From Actinomadura latina NBRC 106108 (lineage in GTDB: Bacteria; Actinomycetota; Actinomycetes; Streptosporangiales; Streptosporangiaceae): 59,486 nucleotides of DNA. Every line of letters begins with the position of its first letter. Position 1 is the first letter of the stretch. The stretch spans positions 1 through 59,486 of the forward strand of contig NZ_BCQS01000043.1 of the NCBI RefSeq assembly GCF_001552195.1. Direction: 5' to 3'. The notes beneath the pieces were generated by a model. It searched no databases and was not told where the DNA came from. It worked only from the letters and a program-made list of their open reading frames with translations. The translations under genes were made by a program, and so were the position numbers. This document shows positions 16,438 to 23,863 of this stretch, in pieces.

Positions 16438-17823
16438 TCACCTGCGGGAACGTTCTAGCGCATCCCAGAATCCGCGGCGCAGCGCGTGCCGCACCTCGTC
16501 GTGCAGGAGGAAGTCGATCGGCAGCGAGGACCCCTGCAGGAGCCGCGCCTCCAGGTCGGACGGCATGCGCGGCTTGCGGGCCAGGACGGCCTCCAGCCAC
16601 AGCGCGGGCGCGTCCCGGGCGACGGACTCGCCGAAGTCCTGGCCCTCCTGGTGGGCGGCCTTGACCGCGTCCGCGAGGGATGGGGAGTTCTGCGCCGGGA
16701 CGGGCGACATCTGCTGCGGCCCGGTGTAGGGGCCGTGCTGGCCGTGCTGGCCGCCCTGGTGCGACGGCATCGACTGCGGTTGCATCGACTGCGGTTGCAT
16801 CGACTGCGGCTGCATCGACTGCGGGGGTGGCGGCGGCGACGGCGCCGGGACGGGCGACGAGCCGTACTGCGGCCCGTGGCTCGGCGGCATCGGCGGCGCC
16901 GACGGGATGGGGGCGGAGGACGGCCCCGGCAGCGGCGACGGCCCGGACGTGGTGGCGGAATGGAGCGGGGCCTGCTGGCCGCCGGTGCCGTAGGACGATC
17001 CGGCGAGGCCGCCGCCGTTCCCGCCGGGCACGGGCATCGGGCCGGTGCCCACGCCGTTGCCGCCGGCGGGGCCGCTGCCGAGCCCGCCGGTCATGGCCGG
17101 GCCGAGGTCGCGGACGGACGAGGAGGACGGCGCCGGCGGCCCGCTGACCAGGGACGCGGGCGGCGGCCCGTTGTGCGAGGCCGGCTGCAGGGAGCCGAGT
17201 GAGCCGCCGTGCCCGTTCGACGAGGCGCCGTGCCCGTTGGACAGCGGGCTCGTCCCGTAGGAGGAGCCGGACGCCGCCCCGTCCATGCCGGCGAGCAGGT
17301 TGACGTAGGGGCGCAGGTGGCCGGACCCGATCTCGATGAGGTCGTCGCACTCCTGCCGCAGCACCCGGGAGATCGTCCAGTTGCCGTCGACGGCGACGTG
17401 CACGACGGTGACGCGGACGCCGAGGTCCTGCGCGTCGGCGACGATCTGCGCGAGGTCCTCGTCGCCGCTGACCAGGACGGCGTCGGCGAGCGCGCCGTTG
17501 CGGGCCAGCGTCATCAGGTCGCGGCGGACCTCGGTGTCGACGCCCTCGTGGCGGCCGGGGCGGACGCGGCCGAGCCGCAGCTTGAGGCCGGGCAGGTCGG
17601 CGAGCGCGTCGTGCTCGGGGGAGCGGCGGCCCTCGATCGTCGCCTCGTACCAGTAGCAGCGGAGCAGCGGCATGCCGGTGCGTTCCCTGGCGAGGTTGCC
17701 CAGGAGTTGCAGTAGGCCGCCGAAGTCCCACGAGACCGTCTCACGGTGGCGCGTGCCGTGCACAGCCATGGCGCCGTCCGCCAGCAGATAGCCGGCGTCA
17801 ACGAACAGCGCGCAGCGATCCAT
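16438..17823 (-). CDS. NYN-domain nuclease with disordered linker
   Basis: 461 residues. N-terminal NYN (PIN-like) nuclease domain, 1-155: ALFVDAGYLLADGA, then GVDTEVRRDLM and the metal-site motif LVSGDEDLAQIV with VTVVHV after it; the acidic residues fit a metal-dependent RNase. Residues about 185-380 are a low-complexity Gly/Pro/Ser linker that includes four SMQPQ-type repeats. A short conserved C-terminal helix region (LPIDFLLHDEVRHALRRGFW) follows. ATG 17823 is preceded by AAGGACGG; an in-frame upstream ATG is unlikely. Such proteins probably act in RNA turnover; the target is unknown. Confidence 0.8.
   Translation of the reverse strand: MDRCALFVDAGYLLADGAMAVHGTRHRETVSWDFGGLLQLLGNLARERTGMPLLRCYWYEATIEGRRSPEHDALADLPGLKLRLGRVRPGRHEGVDTEVRRDLMTLARNGALADAVLVSGDEDLAQIVADAQDLGVRVTVVHVAVDGNWTISRVLRQECDDLIEIGSGHLRPYVNLLAGMDGAASGSSYGTSPLSNGHGASSNGHGGSLGSLQPASHNGPPPASLVSGPPAPSSSSVRDLGPAMTGGLGSGPAGGNGVGTGPMPVPGGNGGGLAGSSYGTGGQQAPLHSATTSGPSPLPGPSSAPIPSAPPMPPSHGPQYGSSPVPAPSPPPPPQSMQPQSMQPQSMQPQSMPSHQGGQHGQHGPYTGPQQMSPVPAQNSPSLADAVKAAHQEGQDFGESVARDAPALWLEAVLARKPRMPSDLEARLLQGSSLPIDFLLHDEVRHALRRGFWDALERSRR
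16768..16824. repeat. 15-bp tandem repeat within NYN gene
   Basis: Four units of catcgactgcggttg, the last truncated, encode repeated SMQPQ in the linker. The unit length is a multiple of three, so the frame is kept. It is a coding minisatellite, not a CRISPR. Confidence 0.9.
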
Positions 17824-18200
17824 GCGGCACCGTCCTTCCTCAACACGGGAGCTCACAGCGTGCCCACTCGATGTAGCGACCCCGGGCGCTTATAGCGTAG
17901 TGAAGCCCTGCAGCCCAGTAGGTCGATACGGCGATTCGCCACTCTTTCATGACGGACCGCCCGTTGGCGACTCCCCGGTAACAACGAATTGGGCAGCCGC
18001 GCGGGACGCTACCAGCCGTTTCGGCCCGGCCCGGCGCTTCCGCCTGATCTTTACGGGAAGAAGCAGGTCACGGACTCAGGTCCGGGATCCCGGCGATACT
18101 CAAAACCTTGCAGAGTCTCGCACATTGTGCTTGCTTGACCACGGACCGTTATGCATTTCGGGCGCGTTTTCCTTTCACCGGGACGGGCGAAAGCCCGGCG
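17824..18200. other. Gap between NYN and PhoD genes
   Basis: 377 bases without a gene. On the minus strand a -10-like TATAAG (17889-17894 complemented) precedes the NYN start by about 65 bases, with no good -35. The hairpin after the phoD-type gene sits at the other end. I see no RNA gene. Confidence 0.45.
18184..18197 (-). terminator. Hairpin after PhoD-like gene
   Basis: CGGGC-GAAA-GCCCG with a four-base loop starts 4 bases beyond the stop codon. Confidence 0.45.
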
Positions 18201-19844
18201 TCACGTGATATGGGCGCGGCCCATCTCGGTGAGCCGGCCGCCGTCGTGCGGAGTTTCCCAGCGCACGTTGCAGTCGCGGCCCGACAATTCGACGGTCGCG
18301 ATGGCGTTGTGGAACCAGGGCCCTTCCGTCATGCGCCACCGGATGGGCGGGACCGGGACCTTCGCGAGCTTCGCCAGCATCCGGAACGGGCCGCCCGACG
18401 TCCGCGAGTACGCGATGCGGTTCGCCCACCTGAACTTGCCCTGCAGCGGGTTCCGCAGCGGCGAGCAGACGATCTGGGAGACCTTCGACTGCGTCCCGGG
18501 CTTGGTGACCCGCGCCAGGTACGAGTAGTGGATGTCGCCGGACAGGAACGAGATGCTCGCCGGCGCGGGCCCCCGCTCACCGCGTCCGACGGCCACGACG
18601 TCGGCGGCCACGTCGCGGAACGACCGTTCGAACGCCGCCCAGTGCTCCAGGTCGGCGGCCTGGCGGATCTTCTCCCCCAGCCCCGCACCGCGCTTGCCCC
18701 AGGCGCCCCCGGCGACGGCCTCGTTCCACGACTCCGCATGGTGGATCGCCATGGGGAGCAGGTAAGGGAGAGAACTCGCGATGAGCAGATGGTCCATGCC
18801 GCCTTGGCATTGGCCGTCGAGCCACTCGAACTCCTCGTCGTCGAGCATGCCGCGGCGGTCTTCGGTGAGCAGCCTGGAGCATCGGCTGTCGACGACGATC
18901 AGGCGGGTGCCGGCCCAGTCGTGGGCATAGCTCCAGCGCGTACTGGCGGGTTCCTTGTCGGCCTTCTCCGCGAACTCGTCCAGGACGGCGCCGGCGTCGC
19001 CCGACGTGTCCGACGCCTTGCGCAGCGCCTCGAAGAGGGGATTGGACGCGCGGTCCTGGGGCGACATGTTACCGAGGTGCTGGTAGATCCAGTACGAGCC
19101 GATCCCGCCGGTGATGCGGTCCTTCCACCAGGGCTGGGCCCACATCTGCCGCCGCCACGTGTAGGAGGTGTTCCAGTCGTCCCGGATGTCGTGGTCGTCG
19201 AAGATCGTGAAGGTCGGGACGGTCGACAGCAGCCACCGGACCGCCGGATCGCCGTGCCACGCCAGTTTGTAGAGGTGCGTGTAGTCCTCGAAGTCGGCGG
19301 CCTCGTCGGCGGGCGGCTCGTCCGGCCCGCGCCGCCCGCCGATGAACGCGCGCATCTCGTCGCTCAGCTCGTCGGCGTACACCTGGTCGCCGACCATGAG
19401 CAGGATGTCGGGCCAGGCGACCTCGTCCCCGCCGTCGCGCAGCCGCACCGCGAACGCGGCGAGCGCGTCGTACCCGAACTCCTCCACGGTGCCGGGCGAC
19501 CGGCGGCAGGAGCCGAACGAGATCCGCAGCTTCCCGTCGTCGCCGAGCGTCCTGAGCTGGGACGGCGGGAACCCGTCGTCCTCGGGCCAGACGGTCTCGC
19601 CGTCGGTCAGCACCCTGTACGGGATGCGTGAGCCCGGCGCCAGGCCGTCGATCTCGACGAGCGCGTAGTGGTGGCCGTGCACGGTGAACGTCCGCGCGGA
19701 CGCGTCGACACCGTGCTCCTCATTGTCGACACCGTGCTCGTCATTGACGACCCGCACCTCGCAGGGCCGTTCCGTCTCCACCCAGATCGTCGCGGTGTGG
19801 TGACTCACGTGCCGGAGATGGGGCCCGAGAACCAATGCGCTCAT
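18201..19844 (-). CDS. PhoD-like alkaline phosphatase family protein
   Basis: 547 residues. The metallophosphoesterase core is well preserved: SFGSCRR near 110, LLMVGDQVYADELSDEM, TFTIFDDHDIRDDWNTSY and ISFLSGDIHYSYL, which together hold the metal ligands. The N-terminal part (1-95) is a beta-rich fibronectin-like domain (HTATIWVETERPCEVRV). Unlike secreted PhoD there is no twin-arginine or other signal peptide, so it should be cytoplasmic. A seven-residue duplication (EEHGVD/DEHGVD) occurs near 35-48. Start GTG/ATG at 19844 (MSALVLGPHLRHV). Substrate unknown. Confidence 0.82.
   Translation of the reverse strand: MSALVLGPHLRHVSHHTATIWVETERPCEVRVVNDEHGVDNEEHGVDASARTFTVHGHHYALVEIDGLAPGSRIPYRVLTDGETVWPEDDGFPPSQLRTLGDDGKLRISFGSCRRSPGTVEEFGYDALAAFAVRLRDGGDEVAWPDILLMVGDQVYADELSDEMRAFIGGRRGPDEPPADEAADFEDYTHLYKLAWHGDPAVRWLLSTVPTFTIFDDHDIRDDWNTSYTWRRQMWAQPWWKDRITGGIGSYWIYQHLGNMSPQDRASNPLFEALRKASDTSGDAGAVLDEFAEKADKEPASTRWSYAHDWAGTRLIVVDSRCSRLLTEDRRGMLDDEEFEWLDGQCQGGMDHLLIASSLPYLLPMAIHHAESWNEAVAGGAWGKRGAGLGEKIRQAADLEHWAAFERSFRDVAADVVAVGRGERGPAPASISFLSGDIHYSYLARVTKPGTQSKVSQIVCSPLRNPLQGKFRWANRIAYSRTSGGPFRMLAKLAKVPVPPIRWRMTEGPWFHNAIATVELSGRDCNVRWETPHDGGRLTEMGRAHIT
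19707..19748. repeat. 21-bp tandem duplication in PhoD-like gene
   Basis: Two copies of gacaccgtgctcstcattgwc in frame, duplicating seven residues in the N-terminal domain. Confidence 0.85.
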
Positions 19845-19893
19845 AGAGCGTCTCTAGCGGACCGGACCCCGCCGCGTCCACTCGCAGGCGCAA

Positions 19894-19929
19894 CGGCCCG
19901 GTCCCCGTGCTGCTCGCGGGACCGGGCCG
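19894..19929 (-). terminator. Terminator hairpin after epimerase
   Basis: Perfect 12-base stem CGGCCCGGTCCC / GGGACCGGGCCG with a 12-base loop, 22 bases beyond the epimerase stop codon. Confidence 0.7.
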
Positions 19930-19950
19930 GCTCATCGACGTGGATGTCGT

Positions 19951-20940
19951 CTAACGCCGCTGGCGCAGGACCTCGGCCTCTTTATCGGAGGCCAGCCCCA
20001 CCACCGGACGATCGGGGCGCTGCGGTGCCTGGCCGCCGATGGACTGGAGCCACTCCCAGGTGTCGGTGACCGTTTGCTGGACGGGCCTGCAGCGCAGCCC
20101 CGCGGCGAGAGCCTTGCTGACGTTGGAGCGATGAATGGTGTCGTGGGCCTCGCCGGGCGGAAGCCAGATCGGAAGGCCCGTCCACGGCTGGATGCCCGCT
20201 TCAAGGATCGTCTCTGGGGCCGTCCAGACGAGTTCGGCGTCCGACCCCGTTGCCTGGATGCAGGCTTGGAGCAACTCGTCCATCGTCGTGTGGGCCGGCG
20301 GACTGACCAGGTTGTAGGGCCCGTTCAGCCCTTGCTCAGCGGCGTTCATCGTCCAGACGGCCAGGTCACGGACATCGATGTACTGGATACCGGCGTCGTG
20401 CGGGCCCGGAGCCAGGACGTCGCCGCCCCGGTCGATGCGCGCGAGCCACCAGGGCAGGCGTCCGATGTTCTCGTACGGCCCCAGGATGAGACCGGCCCGC
20501 ACGAGCAGCGCCCTGTCTCCGAACACATCGAGCGCTGCCAGCTCACCACCGCGCTTGGCCGCCGCGTAGTCGACATCGCCGTCGTCTGGCGAGCCGTCCA
20601 CCACATCGGCCCCTTCCCCGGCGCCGAGCGGTGTGGGAAACCGGTACACCGAACGGCTGGAGATGTAGACGTATCGTCCGGCCCGTCCTTCGAGGAGCCG
20701 CGCGGCATCGCGCACAGCGGACGGTGCACCCGACCAGGTATCGACGACCGCGTCCCACTCCCCGTCGTCGAGAGCCTTGAGACCCCCCGCTTCGGTGCGG
20801 TCGCCGTGCAGCGACTCCACACCTTCCGGCGGCTCGTGGCGCCCCCTGTGAAAAACGGTCACGTCCAACCCGCGCGCAAGCGCCTCCTCGGTGATGGCCC
20901 GCCCGACGAACTCCGTCCCGCCCAGCATCAGCATCCTCAT
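19951..20940 (-). CDS. NAD-dependent epimerase/dehydratase (extended SDR)
   Basis: 329 residues with a Rossmann fold. It starts MRMLMLGGTEFVGRAI, a GGTxFVG variant of the dinucleotide-binding loop. An active-site-like YAAAKRGGE (YxxxK) appears near residue 130 and GPYENIGRLPWWLARIDRGG near 160. These features match the atypical SDR-e group; the substrate (nucleotide sugar or other) is unknown. ATG 20940 is chosen because the fold starts there; the open frame extends 17 codons upstream without similarity. A near-palindrome lies 23 bases upstream of the start. Confidence 0.78.
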   Translation of the reverse strand: MRMLMLGGTEFVGRAITEEALARGLDVTVFHRGRHEPPEGVESLHGDRTEAGGLKALDDGEWDAVVDTWSGAPSAVRDAARLLEGRAGRYVYISSRSVYRFPTPLGAGEGADVVDGSPDDGDVDYAAAKRGGELAALDVFGDRALLVRAGLILGPYENIGRLPWWLARIDRGGDVLAPGPHDAGIQYIDVRDLAVWTMNAAEQGLNGPYNLVSPPAHTTMDELLQACIQATGSDAELVWTAPETILEAGIQPWTGLPIWLPPGEAHDTIHRSNVSKALAAGLRCRPVQQTVTDTWEWLQSIGGQAPQRPDRPVVGLASDKEAEVLRQRR

Positions 20941-20962
20941 GCGGAGAACTCTGCCTTCTGTA

Positions 20963-20978
20963 CGTTCTGTACGGAACG
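20963..20978. promoter_or_regulatory. Near-palindrome upstream of the epimerase
   Basis: CGTTCTGTACGGAACG has arms CGTTC and GAACG with a TGTACG core. Its position suggests an operator. TGTACGTTCTGTACG also forms a direct repeat of TGTACG. Confidence 0.35.
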
Positions 20979-21341
20979 CCTTAACGCTCACAGCAGAACC
21001 CGCCAGGCCCCCGCGTGGTGTCCGGCCCCGCAGGAGCCGCCGCCCCCGACCGCCGCTACCTCACCCGCCGCCTGAACGAACTCCGCCGCGCGCCCTGACG
21101 CCGCGTTGGGCGGAAGTGACGCGGCACGGGCGCATCCGGTTGTGGCTGTGCCGGAATGGCCGGGAGCGGGCGGGCCGATTCTGCCGGGCGGGGCGGCATA
21201 TCGGGGCTGACCGGTTCGCATACTGAATGGTATTTATACCCCAGTCGGGGGAAGTCGCGAGGATTTAACTGTTTGGTGTTGAGATCCGCAAAGTTGTGGC
21301 TATGGTCGAGTTCCTGCAACTCTCATTCGGTGGGGGAATGA
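20979..21341. other. Intergenic region before the roadblock operon
   Basis: 363 bases. A short in-frame plus-strand segment (GTG 21018 to TGA 21098, 26 codons ending YLTRRLNELRRAP) could be a decayed gene end but is not convincing. An AT-rich part includes the symmetrical GGTATTTATACC at 21229-21240 and the promoter below. Confidence 0.4.
21279..21306 (+). promoter_or_regulatory. Candidate promoter of the roadblock operon
   Basis: TTGAGA (21279-21284), 16-base spacer, TATGGT (21301-21306), about 35 bases before the first start codon. The local AT-richness stands out. Confidence 0.45.
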
Positions 21342-21719
21342 GTGCGGATTGACGACTGCCTTGCGCGGATGATGACGATCCCGGGGGCTCAGCGGGTGAC
21401 ACTGGTCGACTGTGCGAGCGGGCTCGCCGTGGCGGCGGCGGGCCGGGAGGACCTCGTCGACCAGCACGAGGACGCGGCCGGCGCGACGGACGTGGTGCGC
21501 GCGGTGCTGGCGTCGCCGGCGCTCAGCGCCACCGCCGCGGGCGACGACGTGGAGGAGATCATCGTTTGCGGCACGGACGGATATCACCTATTGGCCCTCT
21601 CCGGAGCCGATCTCGACGGGCATCTCTTCGTCCATTTACTGCTCGACCGGGAGAACGGCAACCTCGCGCTCGCGCGGCTGCGCATGCAGAGCCTCGTCCG
21701 CGAAATGGCGGACGGCTGA
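21342..21719 (+). CDS. Roadblock/LC7-like protein, first gene of the operon
   Basis: 125 residues. It has a small alpha/beta architecture with MMTIPGAQRVTLVDCASGLAV at the start and HLFVHLLLDRENGNLALARL at the end. The last part matches the fourth gene of the same operon (LDRxxxNLALARxR), so the two look like paralogues. It has no catalytic motif. GTG 21342 follows GGGGGAATGA. The next gene begins one base after this stop. Function unknown; roadblock proteins typically bind small GTPases or scaffold regulators. Confidence 0.65.
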   Translation: MRIDDCLARMMTIPGAQRVTLVDCASGLAVAAAGREDLVDQHEDAAGATDVVRAVLASPALSATAAGDDVEEIIVCGTDGYHLLALSGADLDGHLFVHLLLDRENGNLALARLRMQSLVREMADG

Positions 21720-21720
21720 T

Positions 21721-22362
21721 ATGGACATTTACGGTCTTCTCGGCGTGCTGGAGCGGGAAAGGTGCACCGGTGTGCTGCGCGTGGGCGGCGATGGCGCGTT
21801 CCACCTGGAACGCGGGGCCGTCGTCCATGCGGAGAGCCGGCATGCGTCCGCCGGCCCCGGGTCCGATCCCGAGCTGGGGGCGCTGCTCGCGGTGTTCGAC
21901 GCCGCCTACTTCGTGCTCGGGTCCGCGGTCGAGCCGGTGTTCACCGAGGGGCCGGTGAGCGGGCGCCTGCGGATCACCGTGGCGACGCTCGTGCAGGAGC
22001 AGCGCCGGCGCCGCGCCCGCCTGGACGCCGCCTGGCCGGACGGGGGCGTCGACGTGGCGCCCGTCGTGCCGGTCCGGCGGGTGCGGCGGCAGCGCGTCAT
22101 CCTGACCGGCGTCCAGGCGGAGATCCTGCTCAACGCCGACGGGCGGCGCACGCCCGCGCGGCTGGCCCGCGACCTCGGGCGGACGGCGTTCGGCTGCCTG
22201 CTCGCCGTGCGCGGGCTCGCCGCGGCGTCGCTGGTGCGGACGGAGCCGCCGGAACGCTCCGCCGCCCCGGCGGGGCCGGTGGGCGAGCCGCCCGCCGAAT
22301 GGGCGCCGCCCGACCGTGCGCTGCTCGACCGGCTGCGGACGGCGCTGGTGGAGCTCGGCTGA
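21721..22362 (+). CDS. DUF4388/PATAN-like protein
   Basis: 213 residues. The N-terminal 80 (DIYGLLGVLERERCTGVLRV, then LERGAVVHAESR and LGALLAVFDAAYFVLGS) have the PATAN/DUF4388 pattern found in GTPase-signalling and receiver-linked proteins. The middle is basic, with RRVRRQRVILTG. The C-terminal part, LTGVQAEILLNADGRRTPARLA, resembles a winged-helix segment. ATG 21721 is only one base after the previous stop, implying translational coupling. No enzymatic motif is seen. It is probably a scaffold or adaptor in the same pathway as its neighbours. Confidence 0.6.
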   Translation: MDIYGLLGVLERERCTGVLRVGGDGAFHLERGAVVHAESRHASAGPGSDPELGALLAVFDAAYFVLGSAVEPVFTEGPVSGRLRITVATLVQEQRRRRARLDAAWPDGGVDVAPVVPVRRVRRQRVILTGVQAEILLNADGRRTPARLARDLGRTAFGCLLAVRGLAAASLVRTEPPERSAAPAGPVGEPPAEWAPPDRALLDRLRTALVELG

Positions 22363-22374
22363 CCCGGACGACCG

Positions 22375-22815
22375 GTGAAACGTCTGATCGGAGGGCTGAC
22401 GAAGGTGGCGAAACGAGCGGGGACGGCGACGCGGGTCCCCGAGGCCAAGGTGGCGGCGGAGCTGCGGACGCTGCGGGCGCGCGTCCCGCAGCTCACCGGC
22501 AGCCTGGTCGCGTCGGTGGACGGGCTGCTCCTCGCGCAGGACCTGCCCGCGTCCGTCGAACCGACCGGGATGGCGGCGGTGACGGCGACGGGCCTGTCGC
22601 TGGCGCACCGGATCGCGCAGACCGCGCACGGCGGCGCGTTCCACGAGGTGGTGATACGCGGGGTGGACGGCTACGTGGTCATCTACGCGGCCGGGCCGAC
22701 CGCGTCCCTCACCGTCCTCGCGGAACCGACCGTCAACGTGGGGCGGCTCCACCTGGAGTCGCGCCCCATCGCACGCGCCGTCGCGTCGCATCTCACCGGC
22801 GCGCGCCGTACGTAA
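22375..22815 (+). CDS. Roadblock/LC7 domain protein
   Basis: 146 residues. A basic N-terminal tail (MKRLIGGLTKVAKRAG) precedes the roadblock fold: LTGSLVASVDGLLLAQDLP, MAAVTATGLSLAHRIAQTA, FHEVVIRGVDGYVVIYAAGP and ASLTVLAEPTVNVGRLHLES. This is the clearest family match in the operon. In Streptomyces conservons, roadblock proteins act with a sensor kinase and an MglA-like GTPase, neither of which is next to this gene. GTG 22375 starts 12 bases after the PATAN gene. The basic tail may contact membrane or nucleic acid. Confidence 0.75.
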   Translation: MKRLIGGLTKVAKRAGTATRVPEAKVAAELRTLRARVPQLTGSLVASVDGLLLAQDLPASVEPTGMAAVTATGLSLAHRIAQTAHGGAFHEVVIRGVDGYVVIYAAGPTASLTVLAEPTVNVGRLHLESRPIARAVASHLTGARRT

Positions 22816-22838
22816 CGACAAACAGAAGGGGAGCACGC

Positions 22839-23210
22839 ATGTCCAACCTCGACCTCTCGCTCAAGGAAATGATGTCCATCGACGGGACGCTCGGCGCCGC
22901 CGTCGTCGACTACAACAGCGGCATGGCGCTCGGGCACCTGGGCAGCTCGAAGGCCCTCGACCTGCAGGTCGCCGCGGCCGGGAACACCGAGGTGGTGCGG
23001 GCCAAGCTCCGCACCATGGAGCAGCTCGGGCTCAAGGAGGAGATCGAGGACATCCTCATCAGCATCTCCAGCCAGTACCACGTCATCCGCCCGGTGACCG
23101 GCCGCAAGGGCAAGGGCCTCTTCCTCTACCTGGCCCTCGACCGGAACCGCTCCAACCTGGCCCTGGCCCGGCACCGCCTCCGCGACATCGAGGAGAACCT
23201 GGAGGTGTGA
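22839..23210 (+). CDS. Roadblock/LC7-like protein, last gene of the operon
   Basis: 123 residues. It starts MSNLDLSLKEMMSIDGTLGA, then VVDYNSGMALGHLG, IEDILISISSQYHVIRPV and LFLYLALDRNRSNLALARHR. This resembles the first gene of the operon in the final 25 residues and in its SIDG/TIPG opening. The strong AGAAGGGGAG site before ATG 22839 suggests it is the most highly translated of the four. It ends with a terminator hairpin. Function unknown; structural or signalling adaptor inferred. Confidence 0.7.
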   Translation: MSNLDLSLKEMMSIDGTLGAAVVDYNSGMALGHLGSSKALDLQVAAAGNTEVVRAKLRTMEQLGLKEEIEDILISISSQYHVIRPVTGRKGKGLFLYLALDRNRSNLALARHRLRDIEENLEV

Positions 23211-23213
23211 CAG

Positions 23214-23257
23214 CGGGCGGCCCGTCCACCGGCCACAACGGTGGACGGGCCTGCCCG
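23214..23257. terminator. Bidirectional terminator after the roadblock operon
   Basis: GGCCCGTCCACC (23219-23230) pairs perfectly with GGTGGACGGGCC (23240-23251). An outer CGGGC/GCCCG stem adds five pairs. It lies between convergent genes. Confidence 0.75.
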
Positions 23258-23272
23258 CCGGCATCGGGGCCG

Positions 23273-23863
23273 TCAGCTGTTCAGCAGGCGCAGCATCTGC
23301 TGGATCTCCGCCGTCCGCGACGTGACGACGCGGCCGGCGAACGCCTTCGCGTCCGGGTTGACGCCCTTGCTCTGCTCCGTCCGCGCCATCTCCACCGCGC
23401 TGCCCTGGTGGCCGATGAACAGGTTGAGGAAGGCGGGCTCGAAGCCGGCGCCCTTCGTCTTCCGCAGTGCGTTGATCTCCTTGGCCCCGGTGGCGGGCGC
23501 GGCGCCGTGGTGCAGGTGCGTCTGCGCCGCCGCCTCGGACGTCGCCGGTTTCGACCACGCGCCGAGCCAGGACTCCATGAGCTTCAGCTCTTCGGACTCC
23601 GTCGCGTCGACGGCGGAGGCCAGCGTCCGCACCTGCTTGCGGTCGGCCCGGCCGGTGGCGAGGCGCACCAGCTGCAGCCCCTGCTCGTGATGGGAGACCA
23701 TCATCTGCAGGAAGACCACGTCCTGGTCGTTGAAGCCGGAGGACGGTGCGCTGGACGCGGCGCTCGCCGTCTTGCCCTTCGCCGGCCCGGTGCTGCACGC
23801 CGCCGTCAGCGGCAGGGCCGCGGCGAGGACGGCCAGCAGGATCGCGCCGCGCCGGCCGGTCAC
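23273..23863 (-). CDS. DUF305 lipoprotein, coupled to LPMO
   Basis: 196 residues. A hydrophobic signal ends in LTAAC, a lipobox-like site, so it is probably a surface lipoprotein. The mature part has the DUF305 pattern: VVFLQMMVSHHEQGLQLVRL with paired His, and FIGHQGSAVEMART. It also contains a HLHHG run near residue 120. Some DUF305 proteins bind copper (CopM of cyanobacteria, as I recall). GTG 23863 overlaps the LPMO stop by GTGA, so translation is coupled. Because LPMOs need copper, a copper-supply role is a reasonable inference but unproven. Confidence 0.78.
   Translation of the reverse strand: MTGRRGAILLAVLAAALPLTAACSTGPAKGKTASAASSAPSSGFNDQDVVFLQMMVSHHEQGLQLVRLATGRADRKQVRTLASAVDATESEELKLMESWLGAWSKPATSEAAAQTHLHHGAAPATGAKEINALRKTKGAGFEPAFLNLFIGHQGSAVEMARTEQSKGVNPDAKAFAGRVVTSRTAEIQQMLRLLNS

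Noticed and set aside
16768..16824. Tandem repeats considered as a CRISPR array
   Set aside because: Units are adjacent without spacers, 15 bases long, in frame and coding.
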